NCBI GenBank assembly: GCA_013397865.1
Contig: VZTI01001242.1
Location: forward strand, 246,306-310,305
Direction of reading: 5' to 3'
DNA: 64,000 bases
From: Struthidea cinerea
Lineage: Eukaryota > Chordata > Aves > Passeriformes > Corcoracidae
In this document: piece by piece, positions 1 to 14,000 of the stretch
Position numbering within the stretch: position 1 is the stretch's first letter
Layout of the letters: the number at the start of each line of letters is the position of its first letter
The notes under the pieces: generated by a model
Database searches by the model: none
Seen by the model: only the letters and a program-made list of their open reading frames with translations
Told to the model about the DNA's origin: nothing
Translations under genes and position numbers: made by a program

Positions 1-709
1 CGCTCTCGGCTGCATCTCTCGGTTGCGGAGCATCGTCTGCGGGACCGAGCGGGTGCGGGACTAGTGCAGAGGAAACAACAGGTCTCGCTCCCTGCTCGCC
101 TTCCAAAGCGACGCCAGCGCCTTGCTCTTGGGATTATAAATGTTTGAACTAAGACCCAGGGAACTGGAAGGAGAGCCTCCCGTTGGAATTAATAGAAGAG
201 AAAAGAAGGGAGGCTTTTCCAAATCCTCTACAAGAAAGCTCGTGCTGTTTTCCCCTGCTGTCCGTACTGTGTTTAATAATGCGATTGTGACCTGAGTGGA
301 ATTTATGAGCGATGAACCAGTGAAGCTTGTTGCACCGCTGCATCGGACTACATTTTTGGGTTTTTTTCCTCAGCACATGATTCCTCCATCCCAGCTGTTG
401 CAGGACCTACGGGCCAGTAATAGAGGGATGGGAAGCTGAGACAGTTTATTTTCACATTCTTCTGTGCCGGGGACTTGGCGAGTTAGCTGAAGCTGCTGCT
501 TTTTACTGGATCTGCTCTTTCCTCGGCAGGTTTATTTTTTTTTTTTTTCCCGTGTGTTTCGATTAAACAGTCATTGGACTGGAGCTGGATGGATGCGTTG
601 CAGTCCAAAAGGTTTTGGGGGGTAACAGAAAACTGCTAAAACAGAGAAGAACTGGTGCTGCAGGAAACGTGGGGCCTGTTTCCCAAGCCTTTTTGTTTTA
701 TTGAGCAAG
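1..709 (+). other. PPFIA1: Probable PPFIA1 5'-UTR exon and promoter-proximal sequence
   Basis: The first 130 bases are GC-rich with many CpG dinucleotides, as at the edge of a CpG-island promoter, and then composition falls to the local background. A strong splice donor (GAGCAAG then GTAAAT) lies at 709/710. No long open frame is present. The likely reading is an untranslated first exon of PPFIA1 that splices to the acceptor at 1823-1824. The true start site may lie left of the window. A weaker donor at 80/81 (ACAACAG then GTCTCG) is an alternative. The first exon could also be elsewhere, so the boundary is tentative. Confidence 0.4.
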
Positions 710-1824
710 GTAAATAACGTAGCGATGAAAATTCAGGGCTTATCGTAATCATGCATGAAAATGTTACAAAGCGCTTCGGACTGTTCCAAGTCTTTCAAGG
801 GATTGAGGGACCCACAGTAAGACTCAGAATGAATTGTTCATTTGAAATTTTCAGCTATGGGTGTGAAATTTAAGGCTGAGAACAAAAGTTAGTGGTACCT
901 GAGAGGTTGGGGAACCTACTTTTCCTGATTTTTCCTTAAGTTCTTGTAGGTTTGTGATTTTGAGAGAGGTTGCCTGAAGAACTTTCTTGGCGGTTCAGTG
1001 TGCAGTAATTACACCAGTGGGTTTTTTCCATGCTTTTTAAAACCTTGATGCCTTAGCTCTGGTAGGGATCTGTTAGGGTCTCTGAAAGGTGCTCCCAGTT
1101 TGCAGTGTGCTCACTTCCAGTAGTGCAGTGCTCCCATTTGCATTGGTAACTGTATTCATCCTCTGTCTTTAATTATTTGTGCCTACCTTTACTTTTGCTG
1201 TCCGCATTGACAGCTGCTACTACTTCATAATGATTTTTTTTTTTTTACTTCTTATCTTCCTTTACATGTTTTTATCTCCCGAATTGGACTGTTTGGATTT
1301 ACCACTCATTTATATACGTCACTTTCACCACCATAAACCTTCTGCAGCCACCACAAGCTCAAAGTACTGTTTAAGATACAATCTTTGCACGTTTGAAGCA
1401 GTGGAAGAAGCAGATAATGATTCCCAAAATGTGCAGTGTAATCAGTTACTGGGTGAAGTGTATAATTTTTGGTGGCAGGCTGCATGCCTTATCTTTGTTT
1501 TTTTTTAAAAGATCTCAGCAGCAGTTTACTCCTCACAAAAACATAAATCCATTAAAATGAGGTCACAGTTTGAGACGTAGCTGCAAAAATCTGGTTTTGC
1601 AAGAAGTCACAAGATTCTCATTATGAAGCGAAGCCTTGATTAAGTTGACTGTGTACCTTTTCTCCACTCTTAATGAAATAGTGGCAAACACCGAGGTGCT
1701 GGCAACCTTTGCTGATGCTGTCGTGGGGAGAGCCAAGCGGGAATTATGGGCAGTACTCAAAGTTCCTGTTTAGATTTGTTTGACCGAAATTTCTGGCCTT
1801 TGTTTTGTCTCGTTTTGTCTCAAG
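710..1824 (+). other. PPFIA1: Proposed PPFIA1 5'-UTR intron
   Basis: Sequence between the proposed 5'-UTR donor and the acceptor of the first coding exon. It ends in a T-rich tract and CAAG just before the ATG. I see no gene, and the short open frames here have no recognisable product. Confidence 0.35.
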
Positions 1825-2088
1825 ATGATGTGTGAGGTGATGCCAACCATCAGTGAGGCCGAGATTCCCGCCGGGGGAAATGGAGGCCACGGTTCAGGTT
1901 CCCCGCTGCAGTCAGATGCTGATTCCCACTTTGAGCAGTTGATGGTGTCCATGCTGGAAGAAAGGGATCGCCTGCTGGAAACACTCAGAGAAACTCAGGA
2001 GACGCTCGCGCTCACCCAGGGCAAGCTGCATGAAGTTGGCCATGAGAGGGATTCCTTGCAGAGGCAGCTCAATACTGCACTTCCACAG
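1825..2088 (+). CDS. PPFIA1: PPFIA1 coding exon 1 (residues 1-88)
   Basis: Contains the ATG at 1825-1827 followed by a second ATG. It encodes the Gly/Ser-rich N terminus and the start of the coiled coil (FEQLMVSMLEERDRLLETLR). It ends with codons for PQ before donor GTATGG. It is 264 bases, exactly 88 codons, phase 0. Confidence 0.97.
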
Positions 2089-5000
2089 GTATGGGCGTTT
2101 GGGAAGGAAGGGATTTTTCCATGGTTTTAGTCTTCTTCCTGGTGTTTTGTTGGTTTTTTTGTATGTTTGATTTTCTGAAGAGTCAAGTCGTCTTAGGGGA
2201 AGATGGCTCCATCCTGAAGGATCTGTTGGTGCTTGCTCACTTTGAGAAAGATGCAAAAGCAAGGAAAGCAGGGAAGAGCAGTCCTTTCCCTCCAGTCTGC
2301 TTTCCCAGTTTCTGGAATTTCCTTGGCTTAGCATAAACGTGGAATGGTATCTACATCTACAGCCTTTGACGGGCTTTCTTCTGTCACTAGTACTTTTAAA
2401 ATGCTGTTTCTAATTGCCTGATTCATTCATGTACTTAAGAATTAATACCTGATCTAGTGGGAGGTGTCCCTGCCCATGACAGGACGTTGGAACTGGGTGG
2501 TCCTTAAGGTCCCTCCCAACCCAAACCATTCTGGGATTCTGTGAATTCCCTACTGACCATTCTGACGCCATTATGGACTTTGATTTAAAAACTTGAATAC
2601 TGCTACCTTGTGAATGCATGCTGAGTTGTCAGCGTCAATGTAGCAGTCTGAGCGTGTTGTTTAACCTCTTCAGTTACTTTTGAAAAGTTTGGATTTGGTT
2701 TTTGGGTGGTTTTTTTTTTGGTCCTGCTAGGAGTTCCTAATTAGTGACTTGTGGAGGATGCACGTGGCCTGCAGCACTCGGTTTGTTACGTAAGGAGCAT
2801 AGTTAGGAAAGGTGATTGGTGTCTACAGAACTCGTTGGGATTTATCCATTCGAGTTAAAAATAATAGAACTGGACTTTGAACGTGTTGAGAAGCATTTGG
2901 TTCTAGGCAAAGCAGGGGCTGCTTTCAGGTGCTGGTTAACTGTTGACAGCCTTGTGCTTTCTAGCGTGGTGGTTGTTGTCCCAAGCGTGTCACAATGATG
3001 CTGTTACTTTTACAAACGTTCACGTATCCTTAAAAATTGTAGTTACTGTTTATAACCTTTCACACAGTAGTGTTAAATCCTTCTGTTTCACTACTCTCAT
3101 TACAATGTCATCACTGCATGACTCTCGGTGTGGTAATTGGTGCTGCTAATTACCGAGGGATAGAAACTAAAATGTTACACGTGTTAATCTAGTTCTGTTA
3201 CAATGATGAAAATCAGAAAGGAGAAGTTTCCAACCTTTGCTGCTGCCTGTGTTAAATCATGTGCTGCGGGCAAAAATCGTTCTTTGTTTTTTTTGTTGTA
3301 ATAATTGTGGCTTCTCCTGAGCCTCTGTGTCAGGTCTGCTACATTAATGGAGGCCATTAACCACTTGCATGACCTGCAAACTGTTAGACCTGAGTTTGTG
3401 GCTGAGCAGAATCACCCCGGCTCTCAAGTCTGCTTGTTCCCCTTTTGCCTTTTCAGTTCTCAGCTTTCCTTCCTAAATCTAGTAGGCTACTTACATGTAA
3501 ACATCACTTTCTGAACATTTCTGGAAGATTAATAAACAGTTCCCTTTTTCAAGAATGCCATAATTGCATGGTTTCATGTGAAATCTGTTGGAAAAGCAAG
3601 TCAGTTGAGGGAGAAATTTTACTGCAATTTTATATAAACATACAGCAGTGTATGTTTATACAAACACTGTATAGTTTTTGTAGATTGCTGGTAGAATGTA
3701 CTGTTTTCATGCTGTGGAACTGCTGCTTTTGTCCTCAGTGGTGCTTAGCTCAAGTGATTGTGGTGCTTTCAAAAGCTAGAAATATTTTCGTTATTACTGC
3801 TACATCAGAAGTAGCGTCTGTGTTAGACAGTTTTTTTTATTGTTGTTATGGTAGAGGCAGTTACTTCATGGGTGTAAATTTTGATGAGGTGAAACAATTT
3901 TTTTTTTAAAGTCTAATACATGTTCACTGTCAAAACTTTATGGTGACTAATATTTGAAAGTATTCAAACTTTTTTGTTAATTTTTTCAAGCTGAGCATTC
4001 TTTGAACTACTGCCTCAAGTGACCCATTGTTTAGCTGTGGATTTCAAGGAGGGTGAAGTCAGGATACCTTTAAATTTAATAAAATAACTACCATGTTATA
4101 TTTTTTTCATCAAAGAAGGGATAGTGGTATAGATTTTAAATTTTTTTAATCATAGTAGTTGTTTTCAATTTAGTAGATCTGCAAGGTCAATTTAACTAAT
4201 TTTACAAAGACCAGTGTAATTTCATGAATTACTAAATCATTCTGTTACCAAAGTATTCTTTCCTTCTCAGACTTGGCTTGTAAGAAGTCTTTGTAGTTGA
4301 TTTTAGACTACTTTATCTTAACAAGTATTGAATGGAATTGTTTCTGTGTGTACTTTTCCTGTGTTATATCTTTAGCTGAATCAGCCAGTTTTAGACCATC
4401 CTGATGACTGATGGAAAGTCCTGGTATAAAAGCAGGGATGCCAGATTGATTTCTTCTATACCAAAACTACTCTCCTGGTTTTGCTTTGAAGACAATTTCT
4501 GATGGCATCCCTGCGCTTAATTCCTTACATTCAGAGTTTCTGTGTATAAGAAAGAAGCTCACGCTGGTGTGTACATAATTAATTTCAAAATAGCAAATTA
4601 GTATTTGCACCTCTGAGATTCTAGAAGTGCGTGCAGTTTTTCCTGCAGCAGTGATGCACGTTGTGTGGTCACAGAGAAGCACACACTTAGTGTGGTGGGC
4701 AGCTGGGAATTCAAGGCATCAGTTCTAGCTCCATAAACCTGGGACAGCTATTTAGAGTAGGGCAGCTTTTGTGGATGTCTAATTCACTGAGAGGAGAGCA
4801 TTTTAATCTTATATAGATGTGCTTTATCTGTTACATTTACTCAAAGTAAAGTTGGCTTTTTCTGGGGTTTTGGTGTGGACAGCTGGAAGCGAAATACATC
4901 ACCACTGCCTTGATAAAGTAACTGCAGTCCTGGCAATGCTCTTTGTTTTCTGGGAGTTCCCTTCTATTACAGATTACCCCAGACAAACTGTACTCTGACC

Positions 5001-8000
5001 TTGGAAGATGATCTTGAGGAAATCAAAGTGCTGTGCTAGAACTTAATTTTATTCTTTCTAGAATTTTTCACAGAGAAAAATGGACATTAACTTTTTACTT
5101 GAAGAGCTTTATAACATAAACACGTTCAGTTATGATTCTAATTGCGGCCTTAGTGGATTTAATTATGCCTTTTATGTGCCTTTAAGAGTGCATTCTACAA
5201 AATTCAAGATTTGTGTGCTTCAAATTTATAAGTTAATCTGTAAAATTGTATTTAAAAGTTAAATTTTGAACCTAAGGTAGATGAGACCCAAGTTACTACA
5301 GTTCTTGCTATTAAAGTGTTGCAGGCCAGGGTTCATTTTGCTGATAGAATTTCATGTAGATGTTTTCTGTAAATGAAAACACGATGCTTGTTTTGGATGG
5401 AGAAGACTGGAGTTTAATTTCCAGTGACTCTGGTGCCTATCACTAATAAAAGCACAGTTGGTGAATTCACAGCAGTTGTTATCAGGATGAAAATTTTAAT
5501 ATGTATGTTAATTTTATAAGCTGATAAATACAATACAAATATGCTTCTGTAACACAGCAACACTTATTAAGATCCATCTTAATCTTGCACCTCTTATCTT
5601 TTGGTCTTGAACTTATCATGCCATATCTTTTTCTGTACAAGGTAAGCAAAATAGAAGGCTAAAGTAAAAGTTGCTTTCTATCCACAGTAAATATTTTATC
5701 ACTACTTCACACTTCAGTTAAAAATGATGTGTGTCAGTTCGTGTCTGTATTCAGTGAAGTTCAGGTATGTCCCTATAGAATGATGTTCCTTAGACAATCT
5801 CAGAAATACTCAATGCCTCACATGTAAGAAAAATCAAAACACCTGGCCCGAAGACTGCCCTGGCATTGTTTTGAAATGATGGACTTAAGGATTTAGTTGC
5901 CACTTTATGAATAGTGGTATTTGGATTTCCTCCAGGCAAGTTTTGAGTAATACAGGATGTCATAGATGTAGAAATGAGGTTTTGAATTGTACCTAATACG
6001 AAGAACACAGTGGCAGAAAGCACATTAAGCAAAGGCCTTGCCAAACTCTGCAGCAGCTGAAATTTCCTCAGCGCTTCAAGTGCAGCTCCATTTCCAGCAT
6101 TCCCAGATGTTCAGCCCTGAGGTGCCAGAGCTTGCACTTCTTACTCTGGCAGCAACTGGTACTGACTTCTGAGGAACAGCCATTAATCTCAGCAGAGTGT
6201 CCAGGAATCCTGGAGGTGCCAAAGGGTTTCACATGGATGTCAGAGCAGGCACATCCTCCACTGTTCCTGCCCCGTTCTGACAGCAAAGATGAACAGGACT
6301 CTTTCTGTTGCATTTTCAGACATCTGTGTTGAGTTTCAGTTGCTAAATCTTACTTGGCTCTTACTGTTAGTAAATTACTGAACAGACTTTGCTTTACACT
6401 AGTTTAAGTCAGATGGAGATAGGAATTAGCATTCAGAATTCTTCTCTGATTATCAATAAACCTCAGCTTCCCTAGCATTTCTGTCTTTTCAAGACGTAGA
6501 AACAGACACCTTTTGCCCCAAACCTTCAGAGTATGAGTTTATCTCTCTGTTTGGGCAAAAAGGAGTAGCTACACTTAAATAATGCAGTGGAGTATATTGA
6601 GGACTGAGTCTCCAGCATTGGTTCGTGGTTTCTCATGTGGATATGTTTGGGTTTGTTTATTGAAACATCCCACCCCTGCCCAGCAGACATCTGTTTGCCT
6701 ATTGTTAGCAACTTGCTGTTTACACTGTGCTTTTAATTTAGGTTTGCTTGATTATAAATAGACCTTTTAGCTAGATTAAATTTGGAGTTTATTTTAAGTT
6801 TCCATGTATTTGAGGGTGAATTTTGCTGCTGTTAAATTTGGGGTGAAATTTACTGCTGTTTTACTGCTGAATGATATCCCATCCATCCCCTTAATAAGCA
6901 GATTGGATGAAGTCCGAAACTCTTGTTTTTTATTTTCCTTAGTTTATTTGTAGGAAGAATGTTTTGGTGACTGCACAGAAATGCCTTCTATTTGTTTTTA
7001 ATAGTGGCTGATGCCCTGAAACAGGAGCTAGTGATTGTTTTTCCCTACTCTTGTGCTACTGTGGACAGATGTCTGACAGTGGGTTTATTAATGCTTGGGG
7101 TGCTCTAGTCTAACCTGCAGCCTAACAAACAGGCTGTATATAAGGTGAAAAGAGCTCTAATCAAAACAAAGTATTTAAAAATACGTATTTAGAACCAGGG
7201 GAACATCACATTTATACTCTCATCAGTGTTAGCTTGCCTGTAGCCTCTGGTACATCAGGTAGTGCCTTTTGGTATTCAGAGAATTCTTCCTCCGCTGCCT
7301 TTAATTTTTTTCCTCCATTCTTTCTAAGAGTGTAACTAAAAAGGGCTTTGAAGATGTTTGGTAGCAAGACTTAAAGATTCGATGTGGCTACATAATTGCA
7401 ATTCCATTAAAAAAAATAAAACCTCCTGGCTTTTTTTTTTTTTAAGATAAATATGAATTAAGAACACAATTCCCTACCCCTTTACAAATCCTTAGTGTTT
7501 TAATGTCCACTGGGCTGAGACTTTGTTTCATCCTTTCTGTAATTTATTTAGGAGAGTTGAATGTTGGTTTTATTCACTATGGGTTTTGTTCAGAGAGTTA
7601 AGAGGACACATTGTGTTTTAATAGACGTAGGCCCCTATAGTTAAGAGTGTTATCAGAGACCTTGAATCTTTGGAAAGAACATTTTAAGTGCCTATTGGTA
7701 ACTTCTTCTTCCTCTCCCTAAGTTAGCATTGCATTTCAGAGCTGCATTAATATACTTCACAATCGAATTTGGGGATTTATTTTTTGGTTTTCCATTTTTA
7801 AAGGAATATGACAGAGGTCTTTGTATAAGCTGCTTGTGGCAATTTAGGCAGCTTAAGTCACTTGAAGTCTGTAAGGCTGACTGGTATCTCTTGACGTATA
7901 TTAGAAAATACTCACCATAATCTCTTGTGTATATGGATCTCAAGCTACAAATACTGAGAAGGGATTAATTTGTGTTGTGTGTGTCAGGTAATCTGGATGC

Positions 8001-11000
8001 TCATAACTTTCCAAGTGTCTTTTTTTTGTATCCTGCCTGTGGGTTCCCCAAGTATAAATGTAATGTAATTCTTGCCAGGAAAAATGTTTTCACAGTCTCT
8101 GGGCTGAAAGAATTATTATTTTGCCACTGAATGGAGTGAGTTTTTTATTCAGCTTGACCCTTTCACAGAGGCACAGGGAAGAAATGTTTCCACATTTTGG
8201 AAACTCCGGATGATTGTGTAGGGAGCTGAATCCATATCTGTAGGTCATCTGAGGAGATTGCTCTGGGAGTTTGGATATTAGAATTGGAGGAGTGTGATTA
8301 CAAGTCCAAGGTAATGCTCACTTTTCATTTTGATGTGTTGTTTTCCTCTAAGCTGATGTGAGTAGTGGGTTCACTTGTTTTTTTGCCCATGACCTTTATC
8401 TGTTTCAGACTTGACCTTTGGTTTCCTGTGAGCTCTACTGAAAATCAGCTCCTTTCTTCTGATCAGCCTGACAAGGCTCTGTGGCCTGTTCCTACAGAGG
8501 CTGGAGCTGCAGCATTTTTCAAAAGAGAAGCTTTGTTGCTTAATCTTCCCTTCTGCTGTTCCACAGTGGCCTTGAACTTTGCTCGTGTGTTTATGCTCAT
8601 GTCTGCTGAGGATATGGTTTTTGAGGATGGTAGTGGATATCTTAACAGGAATATAATTTTGGCTGGATCTGAAATATGCCATGGCTGTTGATGGGTACAT
8701 ATGAATAAGAACAGTCAGCATATCCCTGTAATTCGTCTGTCTTCTGGTTTATGTTTTCAGAAAGATAAATATCTAGAATTAGTCTTTTGCTTTGCAAATT
8801 TTTTGAAGTGCACCAAGGTTCAAATCCATGCTGGATGGAGCTCTGAGCAACCTGGTCTAGGGGAAGGTGTCCCAGCCCATGGCAGAGGTGAAGTTTAAGG
8901 TCCTGTCCAACCCAAACTGTTCTAGGATTCTGTGATTCCTTAACGAAAAGATCCTTCCATGAGCAGTATTGAGCATAGTCAGGTATCTTCAGGACAGATT
9001 TTAAACCGGGACTTGTTTAAAGGGCCATGTGGAAAAAAGCTTGAAAAATTTCGTTTGTGACCTTTTGAGTTTTGTTAAGGAGAAAAAAGAACTTCTCTTT
9101 AGAAAATAAGCATTTTCTTATTTGTTGTGATAGGAAAGTGGGCAGCTCTTGATTTTCTTTTTCAATTTAATTAATTTTTTTTCATTTTTTGTTTTTTTTC
9201 CTCTGTAGAACAGTAGTCTCTCTTCGGGTACGGTCTGAGCCATGCTGTGTTTTGCCTTACTCCTATTGCTAGTACATGGCAGAGTTTGATATTCAATTGT
9301 AGAGAAATATTCTGAAGCACAGTGCTTGCTTTTTTTTTTTTTTAATCCTACCTCTCATATAAATGCATGTAAAATTTGGTTCTATACACTTAAAACATTG
9401 TTTTTAGAGGCATGTTTACCTTTTATATAGAATGGCAGGGTAGATTATCTGGTAAAAATGAGTAAAGCATGGAGATTGTTAAACATTCTGCTGTTGAGAG
9501 AAGTGAGATTTTGATTTTCCTACCTCAAATTTACAGAACAGTGCACAGTATAAGGGTTTAATTATATAAGCCTATGGAGCTGAGTAATTTCCATAGTTTA
9601 AAAAGCCAAACAAAACAAACCCACCTTAAGATGTGCAGTTTAAACAAAGAATTTCTATGTTGGCCTGTACAAAGTTGAGACTGGCTTGATGTATGCTTGA
9701 AAGATCTGTGACTGTTCATGTAAAGAAACTACCTTGTAGTTGATGAAGTCTATTAATCATTGTCTTCAACACTGACAGTGTCCAGTGCTGAGAAATGGGC
9801 TTTATTTTGAATTACTTGAAAAGGAATTTTGGCCACCAAAATCCTTGGTGTGAAAGCTAAACGTTCTTCCATGTGGAGAGGGCTCACTCAATAAAGAGGA
9901 TCATAAATTCCTGTTTTAATGGTACTGGATCCATGGTTATCTCAACAAATAGTGACCAGTTTTATTAAACTGTTTCTGAATTTTCAAGCACAGTCATGAA
10001 AAGGGAGAGAGAGACCTGAGAGTGGAATTGCTCATTTGCTTTACACAATGCTTGATATGAAAGTTTTTTCACTGTGCAACCCCAAATTGCCTTAAAAAAG
10101 AAAACTGGGCGAAAAGGGAGTTCTGTACACGTCTGAAGGGACTGCTGTCTTGATCAGTGGCAGGGTTTAAACTGTGGATTTGTGGGTTTGAGTTGTGCAT
10201 TCTCAATTGTCCTGTGTGAGCCTGTCACAATTATTTAGCAATATATACTTTTGCCAATAGAATGTTAGAGTCAAAACATTCATTTTCTTTGCATTCCCAT
10301 CCATAATTGGGAAACCTTTGAGCTGAACGTGCTGGGAACCATGGAGCTCTGTTAACCTTGCTGAGCTAATAGTACCAGACCTAAATTCTGTTATTTGCTG
10401 TGCTTTTCACTGTAGCTTCTGCTTGTAGATTTGCTGTTCCCAGTGGGAAACTGGACTCTGTAATTTTGCATACTTTAAGGTCCTGTTGTGTAGGGTATTT
10501 AAAGTCCTGGATGCATGTCACGCTTGAATCTCTTGCTTCTACTGGGATTTAAGGCATGGGCTGCTTGGGAAACCTGGAAGTAAAGAAACTTCTGATCCAA
10601 ATGAAAAATTAATAAATGGGATTCTCTTGTTAAGAGTTCTTCAGATAATCTAATTTGGATGTAAAGAATGATGTTGCACCCAGGAGACCCAAGGCTGGAA
10701 GAGCAGAGCCTGTGTGGAGGGTGATATTGGATGTGTGGGTGAATCTGGTTGGGCTTTCCACATGTTTATGCCTGTGTAAGGTAAACTCCTAATTTCAGAT
10801 TATCCCTTCAAAGCTCTCTTTTATTTGCTGTAGTACATTTGGGGGAATGACTAAAAGTCTGGTTTAGATAATTTCAGGGATGCCTTGGGATACCACTGTG
10901 AATATTTTTGTTATTCTTGAGTGATGTATTTTTCATACAGCATGACCACCTCTTTGTAGTTCATGGGAAAAGGCTTGGAAGGTCATAACATTCTTTTAGC

Positions 11001-14000
11001 CTTATGTTAAAGAGCACGAGGCAGGTGCATCCAGTAATTTATTTATTTTGAAACATGCAGCTTGAGTTTTCAGAATGTCTTTGGAGGGTGTGGTTCCACA
11101 CCATTATCTTCCAAAAGCTGAGTCTTTGTCTCAAGAAATCTGGGATTACTTTGCTTCATGTAAAGTGGAAATGGAACAGCTTTTTAGGATTTTAGCTGTC
11201 CTTTCCCTCTCCCAGGGTCTCGTTTATGCTGATACTGACGTTGGTGTAACTCTGATCCCATTGGAGCTGTAGTCTGTGGAGTCTGCATAACCCTCTCCTG
11301 AATTTTGTGCAATGGTTATAAAATATTGAGTCCTGGGAAGCAGAGGAGGAGAAATGGGCCAAGCATTTCTTTTGTCTCAATGGAGTAGGAGGCTGCAGGG
11401 CTTCCCTGTTGCATCATCTTTGCCTTGTTTTTAGTCCAGTGTGGAATAGGAGCTTCACGGGTTCCCCACCAACTTGTCTTTCACTTCAGCATTTGTTAGT
11501 GGTAACACCATATTGACAGTCTGCCCCTGTCTTTTATTAATTTATTTATTTTTCATTGATTGATTGATTAATTTGTTAATTTCTTCTCTGCATTATAGCG
11601 TTGCTCATCTCCCTGGTTTCCTTCTTCTGTCTGGGTTCAGGTAGTTATCAAGTTAAGAACTGTTCATTATGGATTTTTTTTTTTGTGTGGCAGACAAAAA
11701 AAATTACTTTGAACTTTAAAAAGAGATTTAACCTTCCCCCTAAAACAGCTCTTCGATGCTTAATGTCTGTTGCTGATTTTTTCCTAGTTTTTTCTGTGTT
11801 TAGATAGCAGACGTGTCTGTCGCAGGACCTGAGACTGTGGGGTTTTTTGTATGGATTTTGGAATTGCTTTCTTTTGGAGTATTTCTTAAAATGGAACAAC
11901 TTTTCCATGGAATGGTCCAGTAGCATTTATTCAGAATATCACAGATTTGGACATATTTAGCTTCAGTTAGCCCAATAAATCCACTCAGCCTGTAAACTGG
12001 GGTGATACAGTACAGAGATATAGGAAAAACAAAATATGACGAGCTGGTAAGTCAAATTTCCTGCTGAAGGCACGTATCTGTCCTCAGTGAGTATTACTTG
12101 CTTAAACAAGTTTGAAATTATAAGACTGAAGTGTTCATCACTTGGCAAAAATAATAAATACATATATATATAAAATGGGAGAGCACCGAGGGGGAAGTGC
12201 GTGCTGGTGCTTGTTTAACGAGGGTGGCTTGGCCAGCCTTATTCAGATATTCCCAAGCATTCCCTCTTAACAGAGTGTGAAAAATGTACTTTTCAGCTGC
12301 TAGCCACAGAACTGGCAACCAGAGGCCAAGATTAGAGTAGGGCAGGGCCTCAGCTGCTGCTCACAGTTTTTGCAAGCAGGAGTACCTTGTCACTGAAAGA
12401 ATTGTGCATGATGGGTCTTGTCCTGGGTCTGTTTGTAAAAAAACTGAGCAGTATTAGTCATGTGAGATGACTAGAATGTAGGATGAAATAATTTGTAATT
12501 CATAAAAGTCGTAGGAATTTAATATTTAATGCCGGCCGAGCCAGAATTGTGCTGTTTCTTGGGAGTGCAGCCTGTTTAGAGTTGATGTGCAGAAAAAGGT
12601 TTCTTTCTTGCCCAAGTAAACTTCCAGTTCAGTGCTGTTTACAACTGAAAAGATCTTGCTATAGCTGCTCAGTCTCCAGAATGGGGGGTCCCAGGAAAAT
12701 GACAGAGCTTCTTAAATCTTCTCAGCACATCTTGCAGTTGCTCTACAGTTTGGCATCCCCAAGGAGCATGGCATGCTGTGCCATCCAGCGTGGAATCCCA
12801 GGAAATCTTGACCAGCTTTGTGTGAGGAGAGGAAAAACTTGAGTGAAATCTCTCTGCTGTCATATTAAAGATGGAGACTGGTTTTGTCCCATACCTCGTC
12901 AAACTGGTAATGCCAGATTCTTGCTCTTTAATTAAGTACAAGTGTATTCTCCTTTTGCCATAGTGGGTATGGGTGTGGGTAGGTTTCTTCACTGACAAGA
13001 ACTCCAAAAATGGAGATGCCTAAAGCTACACCTAAGAAGTTGTGCTGCTGCTTTACTGTATTAGTTCCTAATCAAAATAGACTAGGCTGGGGGTGCAGGA
13101 CTGTGGTAACTCAGATTGTGAAACCCTTAGAATTCACTGATTCAGAGGGTCACTGAGAGACGGTTGTTTTTCTAACACCCCCCAGGTATTGTTGGCTTAC
13201 TCTGTGTTAAATTAAGGTGTTATTCTGGAATATTGGCAGTTGGAGTGATACAGTATTGGAGAGGATTACTTTGTTATCAACCATTCTCAACAGTTACTGC
13301 ACAAAGTAGCCGTACACATCCCAAGTTGAAAAGCCTGTTTTTCAATGATGACTAAAGTTTTCCTGATGCATATTTTAGCTGATCTTGGACGTTTTTCCAA
13401 GGGAAACAAGCTCGGTATGGTTCTGAATACTTTTGTGCCTTATCTGCCCTTTCAGGGGGCGTATTCCTGTACATTGAGGAGCAGCTAAGGTGGAGCTCTT
13501 TGCATAGCCACACCACAATGAAGTGATTGGAAGAAGGTTTTCTGCTACCATTGCATATGAATAGATGCCAAGTTTCATGCAAGTCTGAAGGCTGCTTCTG
13601 CATTTCCTGTGCTTGCTGCTAGGCAGTTGTCACCTTCCAGCTCTTGTAATGCTTCAGCTTTTGGACTTCCTTAGTCAGAAGATCCACGGTGTTGCCTGAA
13701 TAGAGGCAACATTTCATAAGTGTTTTTACAACGGCAAGTGAAGAAAATAACTTAAAACTGGTATTTCAAGTTAGTGCTCAGGATGCTCACTTCTTGTTAA
13801 TCCTCTGTGCATTCTGCTAAGTTGCAGGGTTTGCCCCCTCAGTTGAATATTTGGAGAAAGCCCTGGGGGGAAAACCAGGTACGTTGGTAGAGTTTTTCAC
13901 TGGTTGATTTGATACACATCTGTAGCTTTAAAAGGGGTTTAAAAGGCTGGGATCAAAACGGGTTGTGTCTGCTCTGGCTTAACCGATCACCCTGTGTGAT

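Noticed and set aside
1179..3909. Several 60-150 codon open frames in the leader and first intron
   Set aside because: No recognisable family and no splice or Kozak support. Some overlap the CR1 fragment or the real exon at 1825-2088.
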